A stretch of DNA of 64,000 nucleotides from Bradyrhizobium sp. 138 (GTDB taxonomy: Bacteria; Pseudomonadota; Alphaproteobacteria; Rhizobiales; Xanthobacteraceae), in NCBI RefSeq assembly GCF_023074075.1, contig NZ_JADPKT010000084.1:279086-343085 (forward strand), given 5' to 3'. The translations under genes were made by a program, and so were the position numbers. The number at the start of each line of letters is the position of its first letter. Within the stretch, counting starts at the first letter, position 1. Below the pieces are notes generated by a model. It was not told the origin of the DNA and did not search any database. It was given only the letters and a program-made list of their open reading frames with translations. This document shows, piece by piece, positions 42,109-51,235 of the stretch.

Positions 42109-42267
42109 ATGAGCAAGGAACGGCCGACCGACGATCCCCGGGACCAGAATGACTGGGGAACGCACAGGCAGACGGACAAGCCCTGGAAGGGCAATCCGGA
42201 GAAGGAACAAGGATCGGACAAGGTGAAGCCCGATCTCGAGAAATGGCACGAGACGAAGACGCACTGA
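42109..42267 (+). CDS. Small hydrophilic protein (52 residues)
   Basis: MSKERPTDDPRDQNDW... is a short, charged, probably disordered protein. AAAGGGAG lies 6 bases before the ATG. It follows the PRC-barrel gene and precedes a strong terminator, so it is the second gene of that stress unit. No family is known. Confidence 0.65.
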   Translation: MSKERPTDDPRDQNDWGTHRQTDKPWKGNPEKEQGSDKVKPDLEKWHETKTH

Positions 42268-42294
42268 CAAGAGTGCTTCCGTCGGAGATCGAAT

Positions 42295-42328
42295 GAAGCG
42301 CGGCGTCATGGCGCCGCGCTTCTTTCTT
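42295..42328 (+). terminator. Rho-independent terminator
   Basis: An 11-bp perfect stem (GAAGCGCGGCG with its complement, 42295-42305 and 42312-42322) is followed by TTTCTT. Confidence 0.85.
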
Positions 42329-42368
42329 GAGCATGGCGTTCACGAATGGCCACGGGCTTTCACAAGGC

Positions 42369-42393
42369 GGAACCATGCTTCGGCGCTGCGGTT
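42369..42393 (+). promoter_or_regulatory. EcfG-type stress promoter (GGAAC-N16-GGTT)
   Basis: GGAAC (42369-42373), 16 bases and GGTT (42390-42393) lie 62 bp before the start of the membrane-fusion protein gene. Confidence 0.7.
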
Positions 42394-42454
42394 AGGCTCG
42401 CGGCGGGCAAAGGTGGCCGGAAAGCCGCTCGCCGTCGGTTGAATCCCGAGAAAG

Positions 42455-43615
42455 GTGTTGGCCGTGGATGCTCAGACACGGGAACGTGGCTTGTCCGCGG
42501 AGCAGCCGCAGAGGGCGAAGGAAGCTCCAAAAGCGCCGCCTGATCAGACCCGCGACACCAGGGATCAGCAGGCCAAGCCGCCTTCGCTGCGCCAGCGGCT
42601 TCGCGAGCATTGGCTGCTCGCAACCGCCGGCGCCGTCGTGCTGATCGCCGCGCTCGTTGGCGGTCTGCTCTACTGGCTCGACGTGCGTCATTATGAGTCC
42701 ACTGACGATGCATTCGTCGCTGCGCGCAGCATTTCGGTGGCCGCGAAGGTGGGCGGCTATGTGACCGACATTCCGGTGACGGACAATCAGCATGTCAATG
42801 CCGGCGATCTTCTCGCCAAGATCGACGAACGCGACTACCGGATTGCGATCGACCAGGCCATTGCGCAGGTCGCGGTAGCCAAGGCGAACATCACCAATGT
42901 CGAGGCGCAGATCGACTCCCAGCAGGAGCAGATCAAGCAAACCAAGGCGCAGCTCGAACAGGCCCAGGCCCAGCTTCAATTCGCGGAGGAGGAGTTCGCG
43001 CGCGCTCAGGATCTGGTCGAGAAGGGCGCCGGCACCGTGCAGCGCCAGCAGCAGACCCGCTCCGATCTCCAGGCGCAGCAGGCCAATACCGAGCGTGCCA
43101 AGACGGCCGTGACGTCGGCGCAACTCGGCATCAAGACGCTGCAGGCCCAGCTCGAAGGCGCCAAGGCGCAGCTCGGGCAGTCGCAGGCGCAGCTCGATCA
43201 GGCCAGGCTGAACCTGCAATACACCAGCGTCGTCGCGGCGCAGTCCGGCCGCGTCGTCAAGCTCTCTGGCGCCAAGGGCACATTCGCCACGGCGGGGCAG
43301 AGCCTGATGATGTTCGTCCCCGATGAGGTCTGGATCGTTGCCAATTACAAGGAGACGCAGCTGGGCGACATGCGTTCGGGCCAGCGGGTCGAGATCCGCA
43401 TCGATGCCTATCCCGGCCACAAGCTCACCGGCCATGTCGATTCGGTGCAGCCGGGCTCCGGCACCGCGTTCAGTCTGCTGCCGGCGGAGAACGCCACCGG
43501 CAACTACGTCAAGGTGGTGCAGCGCGTGCCGGTCAAGATCGTGGTCGACAATTGGCCTGCCGATCTGCCTGTTGGTCCCGGCATGTCCGTCGTGCCCTGG
43601 ACCCGGGTGCGATGA
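42455..43615 (+). CDS. HlyD/EmrA-type membrane fusion protein
   Basis: This 386-residue periplasmic adaptor has an N-terminal cytoplasmic tail, one membrane helix (about 55-75), a biotinyl-lipoyl-like domain split by a long Gln/Ala-rich coiled coil (about 125-245), and a beta-barrel. It would link the inner-membrane transporter encoded next to an outer-membrane channel. Start is GTG at 42455, or GTG at 42464. The stop overlaps the transporter start (ATGA). An exact EcfG-type promoter lies upstream. Confidence 0.9.
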   Translation: MLAVDAQTRERGLSAEQPQRAKEAPKAPPDQTRDTRDQQAKPPSLRQRLREHWLLATAGAVVLIAALVGGLLYWLDVRHYESTDDAFVAARSISVAAKVGGYVTDIPVTDNQHVNAGDLLAKIDERDYRIAIDQAIAQVAVAKANITNVEAQIDSQQEQIKQTKAQLEQAQAQLQFAEEEFARAQDLVEKGAGTVQRQQQTRSDLQAQQANTERAKTAVTSAQLGIKTLQAQLEGAKAQLGQSQAQLDQARLNLQYTSVVAAQSGRVVKLSGAKGTFATAGQSLMMFVPDEVWIVANYKETQLGDMRSGQRVEIRIDAYPGHKLTGHVDSVQPGSGTAFSLLPAENATGNYVKVVQRVPVKIVVDNWPADLPVGPGMSVVPWTRVR

Positions 43616-45231
43616 CGGACGCTGCGCAAGGCGGCGCGTCTGCCGGCGGCTGGTCGCCGGAGCGGTCGGCGGCCGGCGGTCACAATCCCTATCTGATCGC
43701 CTTCGTGGTCTCGATCGCGACCTTCATGGAGGTGCTCGACACCACCATTGCCAATGTCGCGCTGCGTCACATCGCGGGCAGCCTGGCGGTGGGGATCGAC
43801 GAGAGCACCTACGTCATCACCAGCTATCTCGTCGCTAATGCCATCGTGCTGTCGATCTCGGGCTGGCTGGCGACCGTGATCGGCCGCAAGCGCTTCTACA
43901 TGATGTGCGTCGCGACGTTCTCGATCGCATCACTGCTGTGCGGCTTCGCCTGGAATTTGCAGTCGCTGGTGCTGTTCCGCATTCTCCAGGGCCTCGGCGG
44001 CGGCGGCATGGCGACGAGCGAGCAGGCGATCCTCGCCGACTCCTTTCCGCCGCACAAGCGCGGCCAGGCCTTCGCGATCTACGGCGTCGCCGTCGTGGTC
44101 GCGCCGGTGATCGGGCCGACGCTGGGCGGCTGGATCACCGATACCTACAGCTGGCACTGGGTCTTCCTGATCAACGTGCCGATGGGGCTGCTCTCGCTCC
44201 TCCTGGTCGGCACGCTGGTCAAGGAGCCGTCGGGCGCGGAGGAGGAGCGGGAGAGGTTGCTGAGCAGGGGCCTGCGTGTCGACTATATCGGTTTCCTGCT
44301 CGTCGCGATCGGGCTCGGCTCGCTCGAATTCGTGCTCGATGAAGGCCAGCGCAACGATTGGTTCGGATCGAACATGATCGTCGTCTTCGCGGTGCTGGCC
44401 GCGGTCTGCCTGCTCGCACTGATTCCGTGGGAGCTGTCGCGGGAGGATCCGATCATCGATCTTCGCCTGCTCGGCCGGCGCCAATTCGCCGCCTGCTTCC
44501 TGGTCATGCTCGGTACCGGCGCGGTGCTGATCTCGACGACCCAGCTCCTGCCACAATTGCTCCAGACCGAGCTGAACTACACGGCGATGCTGGCAGGCCT
44601 CGCGCTGTCGCCCGGCGGCATCGCGACCCTGGTGCTGATGCCGGTGGTCGGCCGCCTCGTCAGCACGGTGCAGCCGAAATATCTGATCATGTTCGGCGCT
44701 GCCATCGTCGCGTTCTCGATGTGGCATCTCACCGGGCTCACCGGCGGCATCACCTACGGCTACGCAGCGCTGTCGCGCATCTTCCTCGCGCTGGGCCTGC
44801 CCTTCCTGTTCCTGCCGGTGACAACCGCCTCGTATGACGGCGTACCGCCTGATAAGACCAACCAGGCCTCCGCCCTGATCAATGTCGCCCGCAACATCGG
44901 GGGATCCATGGGCGTCGCGCTGGCGCAGACGGTTTTGGCGCAGCGCCAGCAATTTCACCAGAGCCGCCTGATCGAGCACGCCGCGCCTTCCGATCTCGGC
45001 TATCAGCAGACCATCGACGCGATGACGCGCTACTTCCAGGCGCAAGGCTCCAATGCGAGCGATGCGGCGTCACAGGCGCTCGCCTGGGTCGGCCGCACCT
45101 TGCAGCAGCAGGTCGATCTGCTCGCCTATATCGACGTGTTCTGGACGTTGGCGATCATCGCGGTGCTGATGATCCCCACGGCGGCCGTGCTGCGTTCGAT
45201 CGATCTGAGGGCGCCGGCGCGGGGGCATTGA
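43612..45231 (+). CDS. EmrB/QacA-type MFS drug efflux transporter
   Basis: This 539-residue transporter has 14 membrane helices (DHA2 family). Motif-A-like and motif-C segments are seen as GWLATVIGRKRFYM and GVAVVVAPVIGPTLGG. It exports drugs or toxic organics with proton antiport, working with the preceding adaptor. Translation is coupled by a 4-bp overlap. No outer-membrane TolC-type gene is adjacent. Confidence 0.91.
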   Translation: MTDAAQGGASAGGWSPERSAAGGHNPYLIAFVVSIATFMEVLDTTIANVALRHIAGSLAVGIDESTYVITSYLVANAIVLSISGWLATVIGRKRFYMMCVATFSIASLLCGFAWNLQSLVLFRILQGLGGGGMATSEQAILADSFPPHKRGQAFAIYGVAVVVAPVIGPTLGGWITDTYSWHWVFLINVPMGLLSLLLVGTLVKEPSGAEEERERLLSRGLRVDYIGFLLVAIGLGSLEFVLDEGQRNDWFGSNMIVVFAVLAAVCLLALIPWELSREDPIIDLRLLGRRQFAACFLVMLGTGAVLISTTQLLPQLLQTELNYTAMLAGLALSPGGIATLVLMPVVGRLVSTVQPKYLIMFGAAIVAFSMWHLTGLTGGITYGYAALSRIFLALGLPFLFLPVTTASYDGVPPDKTNQASALINVARNIGGSMGVALAQTVLAQRQQFHQSRLIEHAAPSDLGYQQTIDAMTRYFQAQGSNASDAASQALAWVGRTLQQQVDLLAYIDVFWTLAIIAVLMIPTAAVLRSIDLRAPARGH

Positions 45232-45409
45232 GGCATGTCCGCCGCGAGCCGCCTGATCGGGTTCCTGGATGGGACGAGGGCGACGCGAAAGGCCGCCTGA
45301 CACCATCAAACTTCTTAACCACGGCGGCACTTGGCCGCTGGAATTGGCCCCGGCGCCTCCTAAATAGGGATAAATTACTCCCTTTCAAAATCAATTTCAG
45401 GAGGCGTCC

Positions 45410-45829
45410 GTGGTCCTGAAGAGCGTTCATTTTGCAGTTGCGGTTGCCGTCGCGCTCGCTGGCGGCGGCGTCGCACGCGCTGACGACTACAAGCCAGACG
45501 AATATCTCGGTCTCGATCTCTCCAAGGCCGTGCTGTCGCCGAAGCGGCTCGGGCCCGAGACGCAGTTCGCGCCGGTGGCTTTGGAGGCGCGTGGCGTCAA
45601 CGAGGCGCAGGCGCGCGCCGAGCCCGTCGACGTGCCGAAGAAGGTTGCCGCTGAACGCGTCCGTGTGGCCGAGCCCAAGGTCGCGCCCGCCAGGCACGCC
45701 CAGCCGCGCGGCGCGGCCCGCGCGAAGCTTGCGCATCGTCGCGGCAACCCGCTGAATGCGCAGGCGATGGATACCCGCATCCAGACCTGGCCGTGCCGCT
45801 CCGGCGGCATCTGCAACTGGAAGCACTAG
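45410..45829 (+). CDS. Small secreted basic protein
   Basis: This 139-residue protein has a signal peptide (about 1-24, VARA) and an Ala/Arg/Val-rich, probably extended mature region ending in a short Cys pair segment (WPCRSGGICNW). Translation starts at GTG with an AGGAGG site. No named family was recognised. Confidence 0.65.
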   Translation: MVLKSVHFAVAVAVALAGGGVARADDYKPDEYLGLDLSKAVLSPKRLGPETQFAPVALEARGVNEAQARAEPVDVPKKVAAERVRVAEPKVAPARHAQPRGAARAKLAHRRGNPLNAQAMDTRIQTWPCRSGGICNWKH

Positions 45830-45947
45830 ACGAGGCTGGAGCCGTCATCCGCGCGTCGCAAAACCGTAGGCGCGGAGTCAAGAAACCGTAAGCCGCAGGT
45901 CAAACGGCGCAGGCACCTTCCGTCGCGATTCGACGAAGGTTTCCTGA

Positions 45948-47513
45948 ATGGCAACACTCCGCGCTTCGCGCGCATGGACCCGGCGGCAATTCCTGGTCCG
46001 CTCCGCTTCCAGCCTCGCCATCGCCTCGCTCGCGAAGCCGCATCTCAGCCGCGCCGCTGATCGTCCGCAGATCGCGGGTGGCATCCAGTCCGGGGACGTC
46101 TCCGATGGCTCCGCCGTGATCTGGGCGCGCGCCGACCGGCCCGCGCGCATGCAAGTGGAATGCTCGACCGTCGAGAGTTTCAAGACGATCATTGCCGCGG
46201 CCTCGGGCGACGCGCTGCCGGACGCGGACTTCACCGCAAAGCTGCTGCTCGACGACCTGCCGCCCGGGCAGGACGTCTTCTATCGCGTCCGCTTCGACGA
46301 CATCGCGACCAGCCTTCCCGGCGAAAGCCGTCTTGGCCATTTCCGCACCGCGCCGGCAGCCGGACGGTCGATCTCGTTCGTGTGGTCCGGCGACGTCGCG
46401 GGGCAGGGCTGGGGTATCGACATCTCGCGCGGCGGCTATCGCAGCTATCGCACCATGCTCGACAACCGTCCGGATTTCTTCATCCATTCCGGCGATCACA
46501 TCTACGCCGACTGCGCGATTCCGTCCGAGCAGAAGCTGCCGAACGGCGAGATCTGGCGCAATCTGGTGACCGAGGACAAAGCCGAGGTCGCGCACACGCT
46601 GGGGCAGTTTCGCGGCAACTACAAATACAACCATCTCGACGAACACTTTCGCGCCTTCCATGCGGAGGTGCCGATGTTCGCGCAGTGGGACGACCACGAG
46701 GTCACCAACGACTGGTCGCCGACCGACAGCTACGACGAGGCAGGCTTTGAGGATGACGGCACGCCTCGACTTGTCGCGCGCGCCCGCCGCGCCTTCTTCG
46801 ACTTCATGCCGATCCGCGATCTCGGCGTGCAGCAGGGCCGGGTCTACCGCCGCATCGGCTACGGTCCGCTGCTCGACCTCTTCATGATCGACATGCGCAG
46901 CTATCGCGACGATCACTGGAACAAGGGCGGCGACCATCGCGGCTGGATCCTCGGCGCCGAGCAGCTTGCCTGGCTGAAGCGGGAGCTCGCCGCCTCGCGC
47001 GCAACGTGGAAGGTCATCGCCGCTGATTTGCCGATCGGCCTCATCAGTCTCGATGCTGTCGCGCTCGGCAATGGGGCGCCCGACCGGCGCGAGCACGAGA
47101 TTGCCGATCTCCTCCGCTCCATCAAGCGCGCCGGAATCCGCAACATCGTCTGGCTCACCGCGGACATGCACTATACGGCCGCGCACTATTACGATCCGGG
47201 CAAGGCACAATTTAGGGATTTCGAGCCGTTCTGGGAGTTCGTCTCCGGTCCGCTGCACGCCGGCAGCTGGGGCCCGGGCGAGCTCGACAACACTTTTGGT
47301 CCGGTCGCGATGTACCAGAACGGCTGTAGCGCGGCGCAGGGCGAGAATTTGGCGCCGTGCTTCGGCTTGCAATTCTTCGGCCGCGTCGACATCGATGGCC
47401 GCAGTGGCGTCATGACCGTGACCTTGAAGGACGTGGACAATCGCGACCTCTGGTCGGTCGACATCGCGCCGCAGCAGCAGGTGCGTCCCGCTGTGGTCGC
47501 GCAGCATTCGTAG
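45948..47513 (+). CDS. phoD: PhoD-like alkaline phosphatase/phosphodiesterase, Tat-exported
   Basis: This 521-residue enzyme has a twin-arginine signal (TRRQFLVRS, about 11-19), a short Ig-like N-terminal domain and the PhoD metallophosphatase domain. Metal-binding segments include FVWSGDVAG, HSGDHIYAD, QWDDHEVTNDW and WLTADMHYTA. PhoD enzymes hydrolyse phosphomono- and diesters in the periplasm with Ca/Fe. It stands alone. Confidence 0.9.
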   Translation: MATLRASRAWTRRQFLVRSASSLAIASLAKPHLSRAADRPQIAGGIQSGDVSDGSAVIWARADRPARMQVECSTVESFKTIIAAASGDALPDADFTAKLLLDDLPPGQDVFYRVRFDDIATSLPGESRLGHFRTAPAAGRSISFVWSGDVAGQGWGIDISRGGYRSYRTMLDNRPDFFIHSGDHIYADCAIPSEQKLPNGEIWRNLVTEDKAEVAHTLGQFRGNYKYNHLDEHFRAFHAEVPMFAQWDDHEVTNDWSPTDSYDEAGFEDDGTPRLVARARRAFFDFMPIRDLGVQQGRVYRRIGYGPLLDLFMIDMRSYRDDHWNKGGDHRGWILGAEQLAWLKRELAASRATWKVIAADLPIGLISLDAVALGNGAPDRREHEIADLLRSIKRAGIRNIVWLTADMHYTAAHYYDPGKAQFRDFEPFWEFVSGPLHAGSWGPGELDNTFGPVAMYQNGCSAAQGENLAPCFGLQFFGRVDIDGRSGVMTVTLKDVDNRDLWSVDIAPQQQVRPAVVAQHS

Positions 47514-47658
47514 GTCGCTAACCCGATCTTGATTGGCCGCCCCGCTGCTGCCGCGCTATGCTTCTCGCTCCCGCCATTTCGTTTCCATCACCGAAAGATC
47601 TGCTCACGCGGCAACGCCGCGCGTATCCGGTGGGATGAACGACGTCAGGAGCCTGTTC

Positions 47659-48477
47659 ATGGACAATCTGAAGACACAGGGCATCAGCATGCCCAAGCTC
47701 GGCCTCGGCACCTTTCGCATGCAGGGCGATGCCTGCCGCGCCGCGGTAGAGAGCGCGCTGTCGGTCGGCTATCGCCACATCGACACTGCCGAGATGTACG
47801 CCAATGAGGAGCCGATCGGATCAGCCATCGCCGCGTCCCGTCTGCCGCGCGGCGAGCTGCACGTCACGACAAAGGTCTGGCACGAGAACCTCACCCCCGA
47901 CGCGATACGGCGTGCCTTCGATGCCAGCCTGAACAAGCTTCGGCTCGACCATGTCGATCTCTATCTCGTGCACTGGCCCTCGAAGGCCGCGGACTGGGGT
48001 GCGGTGTTCGAGACCTTGATGAAGCTGAAGGAGGAAGGGCGCACGCGGGCCATTGGCGTCGCCAATTTCACCACGTCGCTGCTCAAGGTGGCGGTCGAGG
48101 ACATCAGGGCGCCGATCGCCTGCAACCAGATCGAATATCACGCGATGCTCGATCAATCGGCGGTGCTCACTTATCTTGCTGCAAAGTCGATCCCGCTCGT
48201 CGCTTATTGCCCGCTGGCGCAGGGGCGTGTTGCCTCGGATCCGGTGCTGGCCGAGATCGGTGCCAAGCACAATGTGACCGCCGCGCAAGTGGCGCTGAAA
48301 TGGCTGCTCGACCAGGACGGCATCGCCGCCATCCCGAAGGCCTCGCGCCGCGAGAGCCAGCAGGCCAATCTCGATGCGCTGAAGATCACGCTCGACGACG
48401 CCGACCGCAACAAGATCGCCGCGCTGCCGAAGGACAAGCGCTGCGTCAATCCCGGCTTCGCGCCGGCGTGGGACTAG
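47659..48477 (+). CDS. Aldo/keto reductase
   Basis: This 272-residue NADPH-dependent TIM-barrel oxidoreductase has the catalytic tetrad D42-Y47-K72-H105 (HIDTAEMYANE, VTTKVWH, YLVHWPS). Its size and GVANFTTSLL resemble 2,5-diketo-gluconate reductase-type enzymes that reduce aldehydes such as methylglyoxal. An AGGAG site sets the start at 47659. A dispersed repeat follows. Confidence 0.9.
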   Translation: MDNLKTQGISMPKLGLGTFRMQGDACRAAVESALSVGYRHIDTAEMYANEEPIGSAIAASRLPRGELHVTTKVWHENLTPDAIRRAFDASLNKLRLDHVDLYLVHWPSKAADWGAVFETLMKLKEEGRTRAIGVANFTTSLLKVAVEDIRAPIACNQIEYHAMLDQSAVLTYLAAKSIPLVAYCPLAQGRVASDPVLAEIGAKHNVTAAQVALKWLLDQDGIAAIPKASRRESQQANLDALKITLDDADRNKIAALPKDKRCVNPGFAPAWD

Positions 48478-48511
48478 CTCCGTCGATACATCCTGCGAAC
48501 GCAAAAATAAT

Positions 48512-48607
48512 TGTAGGGTGGGCAAAGGCGCACTTTGCGCCGTGCCCACCACCTCTCCTGAATCACCGTCGAAGCCGTGGGCACGCTTCGCTTTGCCCAC
48601 CCTACAA
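48512..48607. repeat. Imperfect palindrome 'GTAGGGTGGGCAAAG', copy 2
   Basis: This is the same element as 6210-6330, here with better preserved ends: TGTAGGGTGGGCAAAGGCGC opens it and TTTGCCCACCCTACAA closes it, with inner GTGCCCACC and CGTGGGCACG. Confidence 0.88.
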
Positions 48608-48663
48608 GGATGCGCAAAAGAAATGGCCCCCGTGAGGGGCCATTTCCATTTTGCGTTGCGCGT

Positions 48664-48900
48664 TTAGTCCCAGTGATGATGGCGGTGGCTGCGCTTGATC
48701 ACGACGACCCTGTCGCCACGATGATGCCAGCCGCGATGCCAGCCATGGTCGCGATGCTCGCGGGATTCGGCGCGGGCGCCGTACGGGCCGTGATGATGGT
48801 GATAGCCGCGCTTGATCACCACCGTCTCCGCACTTGCCAGCGTCGGCGCCGCGATCACGAGCGCACCCAAGGCCGCAACCACATAACCAAGCTTCTTCAT
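48664..48900 (-). CDS. Small secreted His-rich protein
   Basis: This 78-residue protein has a signal peptide (about 1-24, ASAE) and a mature part with many His, including HHHH and RHHHW clusters and two VVIKR repeats. Metal binding in the periplasm is plausible from composition. A GGAGG site precedes the ATG and an exact EcfG-type promoter lies 28 bp upstream. Confidence 0.7.
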   Translation of the reverse strand: MKKLGYVVAALGALVIAAPTLASAETVVIKRGYHHHHGPYGARAESREHRDHGWHRGWHHRGDRVVVIKRSHRHHHWD

Positions 48901-48927
48901 GATGTCCTCCAATCGAATGCACATCTA

Positions 48928-48952
48928 AACCGCGCATTCACGCGAACGTTCC
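48928..48952 (-). promoter_or_regulatory. EcfG-type stress promoter (GGAAC-N16-GGTT)
   Basis: The minus strand reads GGAAC (48948-48952), 16 bases, GGTT (48928-48931), 28 bp before the His-rich protein start. Confidence 0.7.
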
Positions 48953-49019
48953 GGCGGAATCGCAGGAGAATTCTGAACGGTTATTCAGATAGAGCGTGAT
49001 CGTGCTTAAGACGTAACGC

Positions 49020-49472
49020 TCAGTCGCAGCGTTGCTGCACTGGTGTCGGCGCGCCTGTCGCGACGTATTTGCCGTCCCTGATCGTGTACTCGCCGCGTTC
49101 GCTGCGATTGTAGATCGCGCGCAGGCTGCCGTCCTTCAAGAGCAGCAAGCCGAACTCACGCGCCTGGTAAAGCGAGGGGAAGTACACCATCACATTGAGC
49201 AGGCCCTCTGCGTTGATCGTGGCCGACACCACCTCGTTCTCGTCCTTGGCCTCGCCGAAATTGCGCCGGTACATCACCCGGCCGTCCTTCCGGATCTCGT
49301 AGGTCAGGAGCGCACCCTTGTCGCGGTCGGGCCGGGCCGCGCAATCGACCGCCCATGAGCCGAGCAGGCCCCATTGCTCGACCGTCGCGGCCAGCGTCTC
49401 GGCACCGGCCATGGAGGTGAACGCAACCCACAGCACCGCAGCCGCGATCCAGCGGCTCAAACAACGCATCAT
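49020..49472 (-). CDS. Secreted protein of unknown function
   Basis: This 150-residue protein has a signal peptide (about 1-25) and a beta-rich mature domain (GSWAVDCAARPDRDKG..., two Cys) that recalls small lipocalin-like secreted proteins. I do not recognise the family. MMRCLSRW is the likely start; GGAC lies just upstream. Confidence 0.6.
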   Translation of the reverse strand: MMRCLSRWIAAAVLWVAFTSMAGAETLAATVEQWGLLGSWAVDCAARPDRDKGALLTYEIRKDGRVMYRRNFGEAKDENEVVSATINAEGLLNVMVYFPSLYQAREFGLLLLKDGSLRAIYNRSERGEYTIRDGKYVATGAPTPVQQRCD

Positions 49473-49631
49473 GTCCTGAAAGACCCCGCCTCGAAGAATT
49501 CCAAAGTGTAGCATCACGCTCGCGGCCGTTCCACGGCAGCCGCCGATCGCTCGCGAATTTGATCCGCGTCAATGAGGCAGGGCGTATCGAGGGTAGGATG
49601 GCATTTCCCGAAGGCGAACGTGGATAAACCA

Positions 49632-49904
49632 ATGCTGAATCAAGTCATGGATTTTGCGGGCGAAGTGCTGCCGGGGAGCTGTGCCGTACCGCCTTATTCC
49701 GAGGCCGCGTTTCTGACCGAGCTGGGCGATCGCTTACGGTCCTCGCGCATGCGCTGCGACCTGTCGCGCCGGGAGCTCGCCCGCCGCTCCGGGATTTCCG
49801 AGCGCTATATCGCCCAGATCGAGGCCGGCAAGGGCAACGTCTCGATCGTGCTTTTGCTGCGGCTGGCCTCCGCGATCCACAGCAGTCAGCCCCGCGCGGC
49901 TTGA
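49632..49904 (+). CDS. Short XRE-type HTH regulator
   Basis: This 90-residue protein has a helix-turn-helix at about 33-85 (LGDRLRSSRMRCDLSRRELA, then SGISERYIAQIEAGKGNVSI). The sequence is like the DNA-binding head of BzdR/BoxR regulators, whose shikimate-kinase-like effector domain is missing here. It ends 8 bp from the convergent aminotransferase. Target genes are unknown. Confidence 0.75.
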   Translation: MLNQVMDFAGEVLPGSCAVPPYSEAAFLTELGDRLRSSRMRCDLSRRELARRSGISERYIAQIEAGKGNVSIVLLLRLASAIHSSQPRAA

Positions 49905-49912
49905 GACGAATC

Positions 49913-51145
49913 TCAGGCCCGCTTCTCCACATTGGCACTGCGGGCCGGCACGCCGAACTCCTTGCGGCAGACCTCGGCGAGCACGGCGACGCCCTCACGG
50001 ATCTGCTGATGCGTGGGGCTGGCAAAGCACAGCCGCAGCCGCGAGCTGGAATGGCCCTTGTTGGTCGACCATTCCGGTCCCGGATTGATCGAGACGCCGG
50101 CGGCGAGCGCGGCTTGATAGAGTTTCAGCGTATCGACCTGGTCGGGCAGCTTCACCCAGAGGAAGATGCCGCCCTTGGGCTCCTCGAATTCTGCGGCCGT
50201 CCCGAACTGTTCGTTCAGAGCTTCCATCAGCGTGTCGAGCTTGGTACGCAACGCCTTTGACAGGGCCGGCACGTGGCTTGCGAAATGCGGCTTGCAATAG
50301 GTGGCGAGCACCATCTGCTCCAGCGCGCCGGAGCCCGCATCCGTCTTCAGGGCCAGCATCCGCGACATCACATCCCAGGGTGCCACGATGAAGCCGACGC
50401 GCAGCGCCGGTGCGATCGATTTGGAGAACGAGCCGATATGGATCACGCCGCCGCTCTCGCTCATCGCGTAGATCGCCGGCGGCCGCTGCCCTGACCAGAC
50501 GAGGTCGGCATAACAATCGTCCTCGAAGATGGGCACGCCATATTCGGTCGCGAGCCGCACCAGCTCGACGCGGCGGCTCTCGGGCATGATGCTGCCGGTC
50601 GGGTTCTGCACCGTCGGAATGGTGTAGATGTATTTCGGACGGATGCCGCGACTCTTCAGATCGGCCAGCGTTGTCGCCAGCGCGTCCATGCGCATGCCGT
50701 CCTTGTCGAGGGGGACGCCGACCACGTTGACGCCGAGCCGTGCCAGGCGGGTCAGTGAACCCTGATAGCTGTCCTGCTCGAAAATCACGGTGTCGCCGCG
50801 CGCCAGCAGCGTCGCGTTGACGAGGTCGAGCGCCTGCAGCGAGCCGGAGACGATCAGGAGATCGTCGACGGTGCAGTTGATGCCGGCATCGCGCTTGAGT
50901 TTGGTCACCAGGAATTCGCGCAAGGGCAGGTAGCCTTGCGGGCCGTGGGCCAGCCCGTACGTCGCAAGCGACCGGCCCTCGCGCTGCAGCGCCAGGGTGG
51001 TCGCCTCGATCAGGCCATCGAGCGGCAGTTGCTCGGAATCGTTATTGCCGCCCACAAAGCTGTATTTGGCAAGGCCCGTCCAGCGCGCAGAGGGGGCCGG
51101 CAGCCCTGCCGGAAACAGGGGGGCGAAGTCGAAGCTGGACGTCAT
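49913..51145 (-). CDS. PLP-dependent aminotransferase, class I/II (2-aminoadipate type)
   Basis: This 410-residue fold-type I aminotransferase resembles LysN/MocR-associated enzymes acting on 2-aminoadipate, aromatic or branched amino acids. The PLP Lys is in SFSKSIAPALRVGF; IPTVQNPTG and FEDDCYADL are the cofactor-binding segments. The substrate cannot be told from sequence alone. AGGAACG precedes the ATG. Confidence 0.87.
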   Translation of the reverse strand: MTSSFDFAPLFPAGLPAPSARWTGLAKYSFVGGNNDSEQLPLDGLIEATTLALQREGRSLATYGLAHGPQGYLPLREFLVTKLKRDAGINCTVDDLLIVSGSLQALDLVNATLLARGDTVIFEQDSYQGSLTRLARLGVNVVGVPLDKDGMRMDALATTLADLKSRGIRPKYIYTIPTVQNPTGSIMPESRRVELVRLATEYGVPIFEDDCYADLVWSGQRPPAIYAMSESGGVIHIGSFSKSIAPALRVGFIVAPWDVMSRMLALKTDAGSGALEQMVLATYCKPHFASHVPALSKALRTKLDTLMEALNEQFGTAAEFEEPKGGIFLWVKLPDQVDTLKLYQAALAAGVSINPGPEWSTNKGHSSSRLRLCFASPTHQQIREGVAVLAEVCRKEFGVPARSANVEKRA

Positions 51146-51179
51146 GGGAGCGTTCCTCGTTTCTGTTCTTGTTGAGCCA

Positions 51180-51235
51180 GCCGGCGTTGCGCCGGCCAGC
51201 CTTATTTTCTTGCCGGCCGTCCGGGTCGGACGGCC
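51180..51235. terminator. Two hairpins after the DUF3124 gene
   Basis: GGCCGTCC/GGACGGCC (51215-51222 with 51228-51235) abuts the DUF3124 stop. GCCGGCG/CGCCGGC (51180-51186 with 51190-51196) follows. A third related CCGTCC/GGACGG hairpin lies inside the end of the gene near 51250. Confidence 0.55.
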
